From: RBG-13-51-18 sp050014095
Lineage (GTDB): Bacteria > Chloroflexota > Dehalococcoidia > Dehalococcoidales > RBG-16-60-22
Assembly: GCA_050014095.1 (NCBI GenBank)
Contig: JBEKDZ010000003.1
Span: 186,001 to 250,000, forward strand
DNA: 64,000 nt
Direction: 5' to 3'
Shown: positions 25,874 through 34,295 of the stretch, piece after piece
How positions within the stretch are numbered: the first letter of the stretch is position 1
Layout of the letters: every line of letters starts with the position of its first letter
Notes under the pieces: model-generated
The model's database searches: none
What the model saw: only the letters and a program-made list of their open reading frames with translations
What the model was told of the DNA's origin: nothing
Translations under genes and position numbers: made by a program

Positions 25874-26998
25874 TTAAGCCTTCCGCTTGCGGCGGCGCCA
25901 CCAGGCAAAGTATAGAATCACTAGAATAACTATCCAGACCGGACTGAAGATACCCAGTCCGATAAATAAAGCCGAAAGAGCATGGCCGAAACCGACCAAG
26001 CCAGCCCAAGCGCTGTCAACGACGCTTCCGGCGCTCCAGCCAGCCTGCACTGTGATATAGTCTTCTCTTACATATTCAGTCGTAGAGCCCTTATCGTCGG
26101 TTACTTTCAGGGTAACGGTATAAATGCCGCTATTGTTATACACATAGAGTGGGTTTGCCTCGGTGCTGGTCTCGCCATTACCAAAATTCCACTCGTAAGT
26201 ATAGGGAGAAAAACCGCCAGAGACATTCGAGTAAAACAGGATGGCATTGCCTTCATTTGTCTTCCGGCTATCGGCGTTAAACTCTACAACCAGCTTGGAC
26301 TGCTCCAGAGTTACGGTAAATAAAGCCAGATTGGAGCTCTGTTCCAGGTATTGCATTTGTCCCTTGATTAACTCAATTTGTTCCCTAGTGTTGGTAAGCT
26401 CCTTCTGGACAGCGAGGATTGCTTCAACCGTGCCAGCTTTCTTCATCAGCTCGAGGAGCTGCGTCTCGCTTGCCTCCAGATTGCGTAATTTAGAAGCGAG
26501 GTCGGTATATTGTTCAGTTACATCCTGACCAGAAGTAGATTCCGATTTTACGTCCACGGCCAGACTATGTAACGCCTTCATCGTATCATCGAACCGTGAG
26601 GCAAGCACCCTGAAGCTGATATATGCGTTCAGTCGATTCTGGTCTTCGCTGATATTAGAGTTAACGACGAAACCGCCGTTGTTCGCCGCCAGGTCAGTAA
26701 TCTGTGCCAGAGCCGTGGTAATATTATCGGTTACAATCGTTAAATAGGCGTTATAAATCACCATACGGTCAACGATAGCAGCCGAGGTGTAAGTTATACC
26801 GCTTTTATCAGGGTTAGATGCAGTTATGGTAACAGGAGGTGCAGACGCATATGGAGTTGTCGTCGTTGGAGCAGCAGTTTGCGTGATAATTACATCGCGC
26901 GAACCCGAATTTGCCTCCTGTGTTGTTTGCCCACCACCACAGCCAATTACCCCAATAAGCAGCAAGATAACCAGCAAACCAAATAACAGCTTTTTCAT
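25874..26998 (-). CDS. Lipoprotein with DUF4349 and PKD domains and C-terminal membrane helix
   Basis: A 374-residue envelope protein. A lipoprotein signal ends in IGVIGC, so Cys20 or so should be lipidated. A Thr/Pro-rich linker follows, then a DUF4349-type domain with a long coiled coil (ITDLAANNGGFVVNSNIS, LASKLRNLEASETQLLELM, AVQKELTNTREQIELIKGQMQYLEQ). A PKD domain (about 235-315; YEWNFGNGETSTEANPLYVY) is inserted before the C-terminal helix and basic tail (WWRRRKRKA). The usual DUF4349 protein lacks PKD as far as I recall. The lipid anchor plus C-terminal helix gives two membrane attachments. Role unknown. Confidence 0.85.
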   Translation of the reverse strand: MKKLLFGLLVILLLIGVIGCGGGQTTQEANSGSRDVIITQTAAPTTTTPYASAPPVTITASNPDKSGITYTSAAIVDRMVIYNAYLTIVTDNITTALAQITDLAANNGGFVVNSNISEDQNRLNAYISFRVLASRFDDTMKALHSLAVDVKSESTSGQDVTEQYTDLASKLRNLEASETQLLELMKKAGTVEAILAVQKELTNTREQIELIKGQMQYLEQSSNLALFTVTLEQSKLVVEFNADSRKTNEGNAILFYSNVSGGFSPYTYEWNFGNGETSTEANPLYVYNNSGIYTVTLKVTDDKGSTTEYVREDYITVQAGWSAGSVVDSAWAGLVGFGHALSALFIGLGIFSPVWIVILVILYFAWWRRRKRKA

Positions 26999-27103
26999 AG
27001 AGACCCCCCTCCTATTTTGTTATTGTCTTGCTTATTATAACGCTAACAACGCTAAAAGGTTGGGGTGAAGGAAGATTTTTCGTGTTTTTTCTTAAAGGCA
27101 AGA

Positions 27104-27550
27104 TCAACGATTGATAATGTTCATGATGGAGGCGCGCTTTTCCAGGTAATCTTTGACGATGCGACGGCCTTCATCGGTTAAACGGGTGTGACCTCCCCGC
27201 GGACCTCCCGTGGATTTTTCTACTAGCGGGGTTGGCGCCAGACGGTTCATCGCCTCTACCCAGAGCCAGGCGTTACGGTAAGCCAATTTCATCGAGCGGG
27301 CGGCGGCGGATATCGAGCCAAGCTTATCGATACGTTCCAGCAGCGTTGCCCTGCCCCACCCCATGAACAGCTTGCCATCTTTTTCTAGCCAGACCTTGCT
27401 CCTTAAAACGATACCCGATTCCGGTTTATGGCCAGAGCGCGCGCCATGTTTGATGCCGAATTCAGGTATCGAGCTATTTGCATTGGTTTTTTTAGGCAAT
27501 TGGATAAACTCCAGTCGGTTGATATTATCAACAATATAACGCTTTGTCAA
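27104..27550 (-). CDS. ModE-like winged-helix regulator (DNA-binding domain only)
   Basis: A 148-residue protein whose residues about 45-145 match the N-terminal DNA-binding domain of ModE: KVWLEKDGKLFMGWGRATLLERID, GSISAAARSMKLAYRNAWLWVEAMN, and the wing with TGGPRGGHTRLTDEG. The molybdate-binding MOP domains are absent. Such short ModE proteins often control molybdenum or tungsten genes, which fits the Moco genes at 51.9-54.5 kb and the molybdoenzyme at 5.3 kb. It is divergent from the excisionase-like gene, and an inverted repeat lies between them. Confidence 0.82.
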   Translation of the reverse strand: MTKRYIVDNINRLEFIQLPKKTNANSSIPEFGIKHGARSGHKPESGIVLRSKVWLEKDGKLFMGWGRATLLERIDKLGSISAAARSMKLAYRNAWLWVEAMNRLAPTPLVEKSTGGPRGGHTRLTDEGRRIVKDYLEKRASIMNIINR

Positions 27551-27622
27551 ATATCAGCGAAGTCTCCAATCAACCAAATTTCCTATCAAATTCGAATACA
27601 AAAATTTTACAGGTGTGACTTT

Positions 27623-27662
27623 TTTGTGATAATTCGCCGTTATTTTGTGATGTGTTTGTGAT
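27623..27662 (+). promoter_or_regulatory. Three TTTGTGAT direct repeats
   Basis: TTTGTGAT occurs at 27623-27630, 27644-27651 and 27655-27662. The intervals of 21 and 11 bases place all three on the same face of the helix. They lie in the divergent spacer between the ModE-like and excisionase-like genes. Confidence 0.45.
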
Positions 27663-27681
27663 ATAACAAGTTTATCATTCA

Positions 27682-27702
27682 TGTCGTATGTAAGATACGA
27701 CA
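27682..27702. promoter_or_regulatory. Inverted repeat TGTCGTAT-N5-ATACGACA
   Basis: Perfect 8-base arms around GTAAG. The CGTAT..ATACG core is loosely like the ModE operator of E. coli (CGNTAT ... ATANCG), so autoregulation by the neighbouring ModE-like protein is possible but unproven. It is 60 bases upstream of the excisionase-like start. Confidence 0.45.
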
Positions 27703-27761
27703 ACTTCGTAAAAAACACGTAAAACAACCATGATGCTAATTCCAATATCAAGGAGTAAATC

Positions 27762-27980
27762 ATGCCGAGAAAAAGCATCCTGAAAAACATACGTTTAACA
27801 TCCGGAGATATAGGCGCCTATTGCGAGGTTAGCAAGAGTACGGTTCTTGAATGGATAAAAAGCGAAAAACTCAAAGCTTTTCAGCTGCCCAGCGGACACT
27901 ACCGCATCGATAAAAAAGACTTTAAAGAATTCCTCATAAAATGGAACATACCCGTCAAGGGATGGCCATTTGAGGAATAA
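27762..27980 (+). CDS. Excisionase/MerR-type helix-turn-helix protein (72 aa)
   Basis: A 72-residue protein with an excisionase-like HTH: LTSGDIGAYCEVSKSTVLEWIKSEKLKAFQLPSGHYRIDKKDFKEFL. This domain is often fused to response regulators in Chloroflexota, but here it stands alone. ATCAAGGAG before the ATG gives a ribosome site. No integrase or phage gene is beside it, so a regulatory role is as likely as one in excision. Confidence 0.8.
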   Translation: MPRKSILKNIRLTSGDIGAYCEVSKSTVLEWIKSEKLKAFQLPSGHYRIDKKDFKEFLIKWNIPVKGWPFEE

Positions 27981-28004
27981 AATCAGCACCCGCCGTGACA
28001 AAAC

Positions 28005-28742
28005 CTAAGACGTACCAAGCTGGATAAGCTGCCCTATCATATAGCTGCATCTATCCGATGCCAGGAATGCCACCACTGGTGCTACATCAGCCGGCTCACA
28101 GAGACGTTTCAGCACCGAAGCTTGTCTCTCTCCCTCAAGCATTTCGGGCGGGGCGCGATACACGAGGCCGGTTTTGCCGAGCCCAGGACCGACGGCATTA
28201 ACGATAACGCCTCGAGAGCCAACCTCTCTCGCCAGGGCTTTAGTAAACTGGACGACGCCCCCCTTAGCCGCCCCATAGATAGAAATAAGGGGAAAGCCCT
28301 GTCCACCGGAGGTATTGATAATGCGGCCATATTTACGGGCGAGCATGTGGGGAAGTACTGCTCGAGCGACCCGTATTTGACCGAGGAGATTCACGCCGAT
28401 ATCGAACTCCCAGTCCTCTTCCGTCATTTCCATAAAGGGACGTTCCTTACTGCTGGCGCCGGCATTATTGACGAGGATATCAATCCTGCCGAACTCCTTA
28501 ATCGCCTTCGCCACCATAGATTCAACTTCCTTTTGTTTGGTAACGTCGACCTTAATAGCCAGGGCTTTACGTCCTAAAGCTGCAACTTGAGCGGCGGTTT
28601 GTCTGGCGCCATCGAGGTCAATATCCGCGGCGATAATATAGCACCCTTCTTCCGCTAGAGTTAAACAGATGGCTTTGCCATAGCCTATCTGGCTGCCGGC
28701 ACCGGTTACAAGGGCTACTTTACCAGTTAATTGAAGGTCCAT
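28005..28742 (-). CDS. Short-chain dehydrogenase/reductase
   Basis: A classical SDR of about 245 residues. The Rossmann motif TGAGSQIGYGKA is near the start, NNAG follows, and the catalytic residues are Ser in NTSGG.. and YGAAKGG (YxxxK). Start ATG 28742 is preceded by AAGGAGG; the longer frame from 28766 has none. Similar to FabG-type 3-oxoacyl reductases, but the substrate is not predictable. Upstream on the same strand is an MBL hydrolase. Confidence 0.88.
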   Translation of the reverse strand: MDLQLTGKVALVTGAGSQIGYGKAICLTLAEEGCYIIAADIDLDGARQTAAQVAALGRKALAIKVDVTKQKEVESMVAKAIKEFGRIDILVNNAGASSKERPFMEMTEEDWEFDIGVNLLGQIRVARAVLPHMLARKYGRIINTSGGQGFPLISIYGAAKGGVVQFTKALAREVGSRGVIVNAVGPGLGKTGLVYRAPPEMLEGERQASVLKRLCEPADVAPVVAFLASDRCSYMIGQLIQLGTS

Positions 28743-28806
28743 AGGTTTGCCTCCTTGTTTCGCCACCGCTGGAACCCGACTTTCTTGGGATGGTGAGATA
28801 AAAGTG

Positions 28807-29616
28807 TTATTTCTTCAAGACTTCATAAAGTCGTGTCACGTTCATCTGGATAACACCGGAGGTACGCTCGTCGCGGGGCAGGTTGGGGAACTGTTTAGTC
28901 ATAGTCACCTGTTTCTGGGTTTCCTCCAGGGTCATCCCCTTTGCAATGGCTTCCTTAACCGTATCTATCCAGATAGTGACGGTATCGTACATTTCTTTAA
29001 TACAGGTTTTATCGCCGACGTCGCCATGACCGGGAACGACGTAATCGACGTCGTACTTTTCCAGAGCTTTCAAAGTTTTCAGCCAGGCATCGGGCAGCGC
29101 CTGGTGGAAAAAGGGTATAGTACGGCTGATATTATCCGAGGTAAAAATCGTCCTTTCCTCGGGGACATAAACAGCGACCTGATAGGGAGTATGCCCGGGC
29201 ATATTGATAAGATGGAAGGTGTGGTCGCCGAGGTAGAAAGTAAGCCGTTCGGAAAGCGTAATATCCGGCGGCCGGTATCTAAAGTCTTTATCCAGCGGCA
29301 GGGTATCCGGCGCCATATTCTGAAGCATGCCGATGATATTTTCTACTTTAGAAGCCAGGATAGCGTCGCGCGTGCCTTCGTGAGTAATGAGAACCCCGCC
29401 AAAATAGCAGTCGCCAGAAATATGGTCGCCATGAGGTTCGGTGTTGATTACATAGCGAATTTTACCAAATTTAGAAATTTCCGCCGCATGTTTTTTGGCA
29501 TAGGCAGGCACCATGGGGGTATCAATAGCCACTACCCCTTCTTTTGTCACCACGCAGCTCGAATTACAGAGACTCGTTTTGCTCTCGATATAGATATTTT
29601 CCTTAATTTTCTGCAT
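28807..29616 (-). CDS. MBL-fold hydrolase with altered metal motif
   Basis: A 269-residue metallo-beta-lactamase fold protein. The usual THxHxDH motif reads TEPHGDH, so the first metal His is replaced by Glu. Later ligands are present (MPGHTPYQVAVYV, TSDNI, VVPGHGDVG). The EPHGDH form seems to mark a subfamily rather than decay, since the rest is intact. GGGAGAAAG precedes the ATG. It probably shares a transcript with the SDR gene 64 bases on. Confidence 0.82.
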   Translation of the reverse strand: MQKIKENIYIESKTSLCNSSCVVTKEGVVAIDTPMVPAYAKKHAAEISKFGKIRYVINTEPHGDHISGDCYFGGVLITHEGTRDAILASKVENIIGMLQNMAPDTLPLDKDFRYRPPDITLSERLTFYLGDHTFHLINMPGHTPYQVAVYVPEERTIFTSDNISRTIPFFHQALPDAWLKTLKALEKYDVDYVVPGHGDVGDKTCIKEMYDTVTIWIDTVKEAIAKGMTLEETQKQVTMTKQFPNLPRDERTSGVIQMNVTRLYEVLKK

Positions 29617-29690
29617 CTTTCTCCCTGATTTAAAAAGACGTACGTTTACCCCATACTTTAAATGGCGGGTATAGCGATGTCAAGTTGAGA

Positions 29691-30704
29691 TTAACGCCGA
29701 GTGGGGAGCAGACCTTCAGATCGTAACCATGCTGCCTGGTCATGGATAGACTCCTGCCACGGTCGCGAGGTGAAACCGAGTTCTTTACGAGCCCGCGCCG
29801 AACTTACCAGAGAGTTACTCCGCAGCACATCGATGGAGTAAGCAGTGAAAACAGGCTTACGCCGGAGCAACCGATAATAAACGCTGGCGAGTACCCCTGC
29901 AGTACGAGCGATTATAGTAGGTATCCTATAAGAGGGAGCAGGATAGCCGATGTCACGTTCCAGTTCTTTCATTAACTCCGGTACCTGAACCTGCGCACCG
30001 GAGAGGATGTAGTGACGTCCGGATTGTCCCTTTTCCATAGCAAGTATTAGACCGCGGGCAACATCACGCACATCGACGAAATCATAGGCGCCGCTAACAT
30101 AGGATTTCAGTTGTCCGCTGGCAAAATCGATGATAAGCTGCCCTATATTGGAAATGCCAAAGTCCCAGGGGCCGATAACACCTGTCGGGCAACAGATAAC
30201 CGCATCTAATCCCCCCTGGCGAACTTCGTCGAGGAGAAGGAGTGTGGCACGGGCTTTGCTTCGAGCATAATCGCCCAAGACATGGTCAGGAGAAAATGGC
30301 TGTGATTCATCAATGACGACACCATGAGGCGGTTCAGCCACAGCGTGAATAGAACTGGTATAGACAAGTCGGCGGACCCCGCAAGCGCGACAGGCAAGGA
30401 TGACATTACGCATGCCCCCTACGTTTACCCGCTCGAGGATGTTTGCCATGCCCGGCATGATGGTGACAATACCAGCAAGGTGAAAAACGACATCAGCGCC
30501 TTTGAACGCTGATTTCAGGCTTTCGGAGTCGGTAACATCGCCGTAGACAGTATCTACAGTCAAACGAGCAAGGGGGCGTTTATCGTCATCAGGTAAAACC
30601 AGAACTTTTACACTCATACCCCTGGCAAGCAACTCACGTACAAGAACGTTGCCAATATGTCCCGTCGCCCCGGTTACAATAACCACTCTCCCACTTCCTC
30701 TCAT
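29691..30704 (-). CDS. NAD-dependent epimerase/dehydratase (extended SDR)
   Basis: A 337-residue extended SDR protein. N-terminal VIVTGATGHIGNVLV binds the dinucleotide. The catalytic Ser/Tyr/Lys region reads VYTSSIHAV and DYARSKARATLLLLDEV. Similar to dihydroflavonol reductase and 3-beta-hydroxysteroid dehydrogenase-like proteins. Substrate unknown. An alternative start is the GTG just before VIVTG. About 75 bases upstream of the MBL gene. Confidence 0.86.
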   Translation of the reverse strand: MRGSGRVVIVTGATGHIGNVLVRELLARGMSVKVLVLPDDDKRPLARLTVDTVYGDVTDSESLKSAFKGADVVFHLAGIVTIMPGMANILERVNVGGMRNVILACRACGVRRLVYTSSIHAVAEPPHGVVIDESQPFSPDHVLGDYARSKARATLLLLDEVRQGGLDAVICCPTGVIGPWDFGISNIGQLIIDFASGQLKSYVSGAYDFVDVRDVARGLILAMEKGQSGRHYILSGAQVQVPELMKELERDIGYPAPSYRIPTIIARTAGVLASVYYRLLRRKPVFTAYSIDVLRSNSLVSSARARKELGFTSRPWQESIHDQAAWLRSEGLLPTRR

Positions 30705-30874
30705 ATTAATTGTATGAGGGTGAGAAACAGGTTGTCAATGCAAGAATATATCAATTCTCTAGTAATGACGAGATATTAGTTACCATTTAGTTAAACAGAA
30801 AAAAAGCGGTACATGCAATATTAGCTGCAACGTGGGGGTTATAAACTAGGTTATGGTACGCCAGCGGATTTTGC

Positions 30875-31579
30875 TTAAAGTCCCAGGTAGGCTTTCTTGA
30901 TATGCTCGCTGGCAAGGCAGGTGGCACAGTCGCCTTCCATCACGATTCGTCCGTTTTCCAGCACATAAGCCCTATCAGCAATCTCCAGGGTAGCCCTTAC
31001 GTTCTGCTCGATTAATAGTATCGTAATACCCTGCTTGCGGAGCGACTGTATAATTTGAAAAACCTCCAATACTACCATTGGCGCCAGGCCGTTTGAAGGT
31101 TCATCGATGATACAAAGCTTGGGTATAGACATCAGCCCTCGCCCCATCGCCAGCATTTGCTGCTCCCCGCCGCTGAAGGTTCTGGCAAGCTGACGCTCCC
31201 TCTCTTTTAACTTGGGGAACATTTCATATACTCGTTGCAGCGTCTCTTTCTTGCTTTTCCAGGCGTTTTTGGCATAAGCTCCCATCTCCAGGTTCTCTCT
31301 TACGCTCATCTCGGTAAAAAGTTTTCTGCCCTCCGGTATATGGGAAACCCCCATTTCTGTGATTATATATGGAGCCAGCTTATCAATACGTTTATCTAGA
31401 AAGTCAATTTCACCAGATGTGATACGCAATAAACCCGTAATAGAATTAACCAGAGTGGTTTTACCGGCGCCGTTGGCGCCAATGAGGGCGACAATCTCTC
31501 CCTGGTTTACCTTTAGACTGACATCCCATAATATCTGTATATTGCCGTAACCGGCACTAATATTTTTAACTTCCAACAT
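30875..31579 (-). CDS. livF: Branched-chain amino acid type ABC transporter ATPase, LivF
   Basis: The second ATPase of a hydrophobic amino acid uptake (HAAT) transporter. Walker A is GANGAGKTT, the signature is FSGGEQQMLAMGRGL, Walker B is PKLCIIDEPSNGLAP. LLIEQNVRATLEIADRAYVLENG is typical of LivF. About 234 residues from ATG 31579 (GGGAG before it); a longer frame from 31618 is unlikely. It overlaps the end of livG by 14 bases. Last gene of the operon. Confidence 0.93.
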   Translation of the reverse strand: MLEVKNISAGYGNIQILWDVSLKVNQGEIVALIGANGAGKTTLVNSITGLLRITSGEIDFLDKRIDKLAPYIITEMGVSHIPEGRKLFTEMSVRENLEMGAYAKNAWKSKKETLQRVYEMFPKLKERERQLARTFSGGEQQMLAMGRGLMSIPKLCIIDEPSNGLAPMVVLEVFQIIQSLRKQGITILLIEQNVRATLEIADRAYVLENGRIVMEGDCATCLASEHIKKAYLGL

Positions 31580-32300
31580 CAGCTTTTTCTCCCAGATACA
31601 CCTCGATGACCTTTTCACTGTTTGTAATTTCTTGAGGAGTACCTTCAGCGATTTTTTTGCCGTAATTCAGTACGACAATCCTATCGCAGATACCCATAAT
31701 CGCCTTCATAACATGTTCGATCACGACAACCGTAACACCTTTTTTATGTATCTTATTGACCAGTTCCATCGCCTCGAGAAGCTCAGTCTGGTTAAGACCG
31801 GACATAATTTCATCAAGCAACAGAAGCTCCGGCTTGGTGGCGAGGGCTCTGGCAACTTCGACACGTTTCTGGTTTGCCAGGGTCAGGCCTCCGGCAGGCG
31901 CATAGGCAACGTCGGAGAGTCCCACAAACTCTAGCAGCTCTTTAGCTTCGGTAGTGGCATCCACGGCAAGCCGTTTCTGAGCGCCGAAAAGTGAACCTAT
32001 ACGTACATTCTCGATAACGGGTAAACTACCCCATAGTTTTACAGTTTGAAAAGTCCTGGCTATACCCAGGCGGCAGACTTGATAGGGCTTTAACCCGTTG
32101 ATTTTCTTGCCCTTGAACATTATCTCGCCTGGTTTGGGCTGCAACGCTGCCGATATCAAATTGAACAGGGTTGTTTTGCCGGCGCCATTGGGCCCTATCA
32201 GACCGACAACTTCACCTTCGTCGACATAAAAATCAACTTCGGATAGCGCGGCCAGTCCGCCAAAATGAATGGTGACCCCTTTACCCTCGAGTAGGTGCAC
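31566..32300 (-). CDS. livG: Branched-chain amino acid type ABC transporter ATPase, LivG
   Basis: A 244-residue ATPase. Walker A GPNGAGKTT, then GIARTFQTVKLW, a modified signature LTLANQKRVEVARAL in place of LSGGQ (usual for LivG), Walker B ELLLLDEIMSGLNQTE and VVIEHVMKAIMGICDRIVVLNYG. Overlaps livM by 20 bases and livF by 14 bases, showing translational coupling. Confidence 0.93.
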   Translation of the reverse strand: MHLLEGKGVTIHFGGLAALSEVDFYVDEGEVVGLIGPNGAGKTTLFNLISAALQPKPGEIMFKGKKINGLKPYQVCRLGIARTFQTVKLWGSLPVIENVRIGSLFGAQKRLAVDATTEAKELLEFVGLSDVAYAPAGGLTLANQKRVEVARALATKPELLLLDEIMSGLNQTELLEAMELVNKIHKKGVTVVVIEHVMKAIMGICDRIVVLNYGKKIAEGTPQEITNSEKVIEVYLGEKADVGS

Positions 32301-33243
32301 TTTTCGCTCCCTTAATTCGTCTCCAAAGGTTCTGGATTAATCCCATCAAACCATTAGGCAAGTATAGTATAGTGGCGACCAGCATAGCGCCAAAGATAAG
32401 CATATAATAGTTTTTCAGACTGCCTGTCTGCAATATTTCCTGGATATAGGTGAATATCACCGCACCCAGAACCGGGCCATAAATATTACCCATACCGCCG
32501 AAAATAGCCATTAGCGCCGGACTGAAAGACATCATCGGGTTAAAAGCTGTGCTCGGGTCAACATAGGTATTTTTTGTCGCCATAATCACGCCAACAGCGC
32601 CCATAAATACCGCGCTGATGGCAAAGGTGAGTATCTTGGTCATAGTGACATTGACGCCGGTATGCGCGGCCGCTTCTTCATTCTCACCGATGCTTTGCAG
32701 CGCCAGACCGTATTTCGACTTTCTTATAATGTAAGCGACAAGCATGGTAATGACGAAGATAGCCAGCAGATAATAATATACTGTCTCGTTGCTTTCAAGA
32801 GCGACAATACGACCTCGGGTTCCTTCGATAACAATTTCCCAGTAAAAGATGACTTCCTTCAACAGTAGCACAAGACCGAAAGTAAACATGGCAAAATAGA
32901 TACCCTTTAGTCTAAGTGTAATGGCGCCGACGATGAAGGCGAGAATAAAGCTGGCTACGCCTCCGATTAAAACAACGACATATAACGGTAGAGTGTTTCC
33001 GTATAACGCCGCGGCATAGATGCCAATCCCGTAAAATGCGGCGGTCGCCAGCGAGATATAGCCAGTGGCGCCGGAGAACATCGTCCAACTTACGGAAATA
33101 ATAATATAAAACAGGAAATTGGAGAACAATGTAACGCCATAATCCCAGCCGTAGTTAGGCATAAAGCCCAGTATCACCAGGATTATCAGAGGTATCCCTG
33201 CTGTGATGCCAAGCTGTTTCCAGTTTATCTTGCTAAAGTTCAT
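32281..33243 (-). CDS. livM: Branched-chain amino acid type ABC permease, LivM
   Basis: A 320-residue membrane permease with about nine hydrophobic helices. The family mark GATGYISLATAAFYGIGIYAAAL near residue 60 and GENEEAAAHTGVNV (the EAA-like loop) are clear, as is AIFGGMGNIYGPVLGAV. It begins 1 base after livH ends. Confidence 0.92.
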   Translation of the reverse strand: MNFSKINWKQLGITAGIPLIILVILGFMPNYGWDYGVTLFSNFLFYIIISVSWTMFSGATGYISLATAAFYGIGIYAAALYGNTLPLYVVVLIGGVASFILAFIVGAITLRLKGIYFAMFTFGLVLLLKEVIFYWEIVIEGTRGRIVALESNETVYYYLLAIFVITMLVAYIIRKSKYGLALQSIGENEEAAAHTGVNVTMTKILTFAISAVFMGAVGVIMATKNTYVDPSTAFNPMMSFSPALMAIFGGMGNIYGPVLGAVIFTYIQEILQTGSLKNYYMLIFGAMLVATILYLPNGLMGLIQNLWRRIKGAKSAPTRG

Positions 33244-33244
33244 T

Positions 33245-34111
33245 TTATTGATTCCCCATGAGACCCTTTGGTCTAACCAGTAATAAAATGATAAATATTA
33301 CATAGTAAGAAGCCACAGCTAAACCCGGTTGCCAGTAAGCAACACCAGTACCAATAATGCCCAGAATAAAACCCCCGATAAAACTGCCAGGGATGCTGCC
33401 CAGCCCGCCCAGCGTGATAACAACGGTGGCGATGACGGTATATCCCAGACCCATGGTTGTCAATATAGGATAACATATGCTAATTAGCACGCCGGCGGTG
33501 CCCGCCATGGCGGCGCCGAAGCCAAAACACAACGCCAGCACAAAATTGATATTTACACCCATCAGACCGGCGGTAGCGGGGTCCTGGGCGGCTGCCCTGA
33601 TAGCCTTGCCGGTGCGGGTGCTGGCCAGGAACAAATAAAATATAATACCGATAGCAACGGCAAATACCGCTGCCACTATCCGGTTCTCGATAAATAATGC
33701 GCCGCCGATATTAATGCCGGTGTTCAGAAACAAGTAACTTTTTGGCGTCGAACCCCAGATAAGAACCGCAATATTTTGCACGATAAAATAAAGCCCGAAG
33801 GCGGCCAGCATGCCATTGCTTTCAAAAACGCCCGGGTTAGGTGATTTTACCCTTATTCCTGTAAAGATAGTACGGTAAAGGATAAAGCCAACAATAAACA
33901 TTACCGGAGCAATCACGACAATGGTAAGCAGTGGGTTAACGCCAATTTGCTGCAGCGCAAAAGTAATGAAAGCCCCAATCATTAGAAACTCGCCGTGAGC
34001 GATATTAAATACTTTGGCGACGCCGTACTGCAGGCTAAGCCCCATGGATACCAGCGAATAAATGGCGCCGATTAGTAATCCACCAATTAAGACATTTAAA
34101 AACAGTTCCAT
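33245..34111 (-). CDS. livH: Branched-chain amino acid type ABC permease, LivH
   Basis: A 288-residue permease. The N-terminal LIGGLLIGAIYSLVSMGLSLQYGVAKVFNIAHGEFLMIGAF is characteristic of LivH; the EAA-like loop reads RAAAQDPATAGLMGVNI. GGLGSIPGSFIGGFILG is near the end. First membrane gene of the operon, 184 bases after livK with a structured element between. Confidence 0.93.
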   Translation of the reverse strand: MELFLNVLIGGLLIGAIYSLVSMGLSLQYGVAKVFNIAHGEFLMIGAFITFALQQIGVNPLLTIVVIAPVMFIVGFILYRTIFTGIRVKSPNPGVFESNGMLAAFGLYFIVQNIAVLIWGSTPKSYLFLNTGINIGGALFIENRIVAAVFAVAIGIIFYLFLASTRTGKAIRAAAQDPATAGLMGVNINFVLALCFGFGAAMAGTAGVLISICYPILTTMGLGYTVIATVVITLGGLGSIPGSFIGGFILGIIGTGVAYWQPGLAVASYYVIFIILLLVRPKGLMGNQ

Positions 34112-34165
34112 TGTGTTATCTCAAAAGTTTTCGATTTATTATACATGATTACTAATAATAATGCC

Positions 34166-34261
34166 AATTACAATTGCAGGCCACCTGAAGGTCATAATCG
34201 GTATCTTTAGAGGATACCGGCGGGATTAACCCGTGGTATGACCTCCAGACAGCCTGTAATT
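34166..34261 (-). promoter_or_regulatory. Cloverleaf-like structured element between livK and livH
   Basis: Nested inverted repeats fold into a three-way junction. The outer stem is AATTA + CAGGC (34166-34181) with GCCTG + TAATT (34252-34261). An 11-bp stem pairs 34186-34196 with 34237-34247. Hairpin A is CGGTATC/GATACCG (34199-34219) and hairpin B is CGGG-ATTAA-CCCG (34221-34233). In the mRNA it would lie after livK and before livH. It could protect or attenuate the message so that binding protein exceeds permease, or be a small mobile palindrome. Confidence 0.6.
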
Positions 34262-34295
34262 TGAATGTCCTACTATTTAGTGTTTAAGTTAAGCC

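Noticed and set aside
27762..27980. Phage or ICE excisionase marking an integrated element.
   Set aside because: No integrase, att repeat or phage gene nearby. The domain is also a common regulatory HTH in Chloroflexota.
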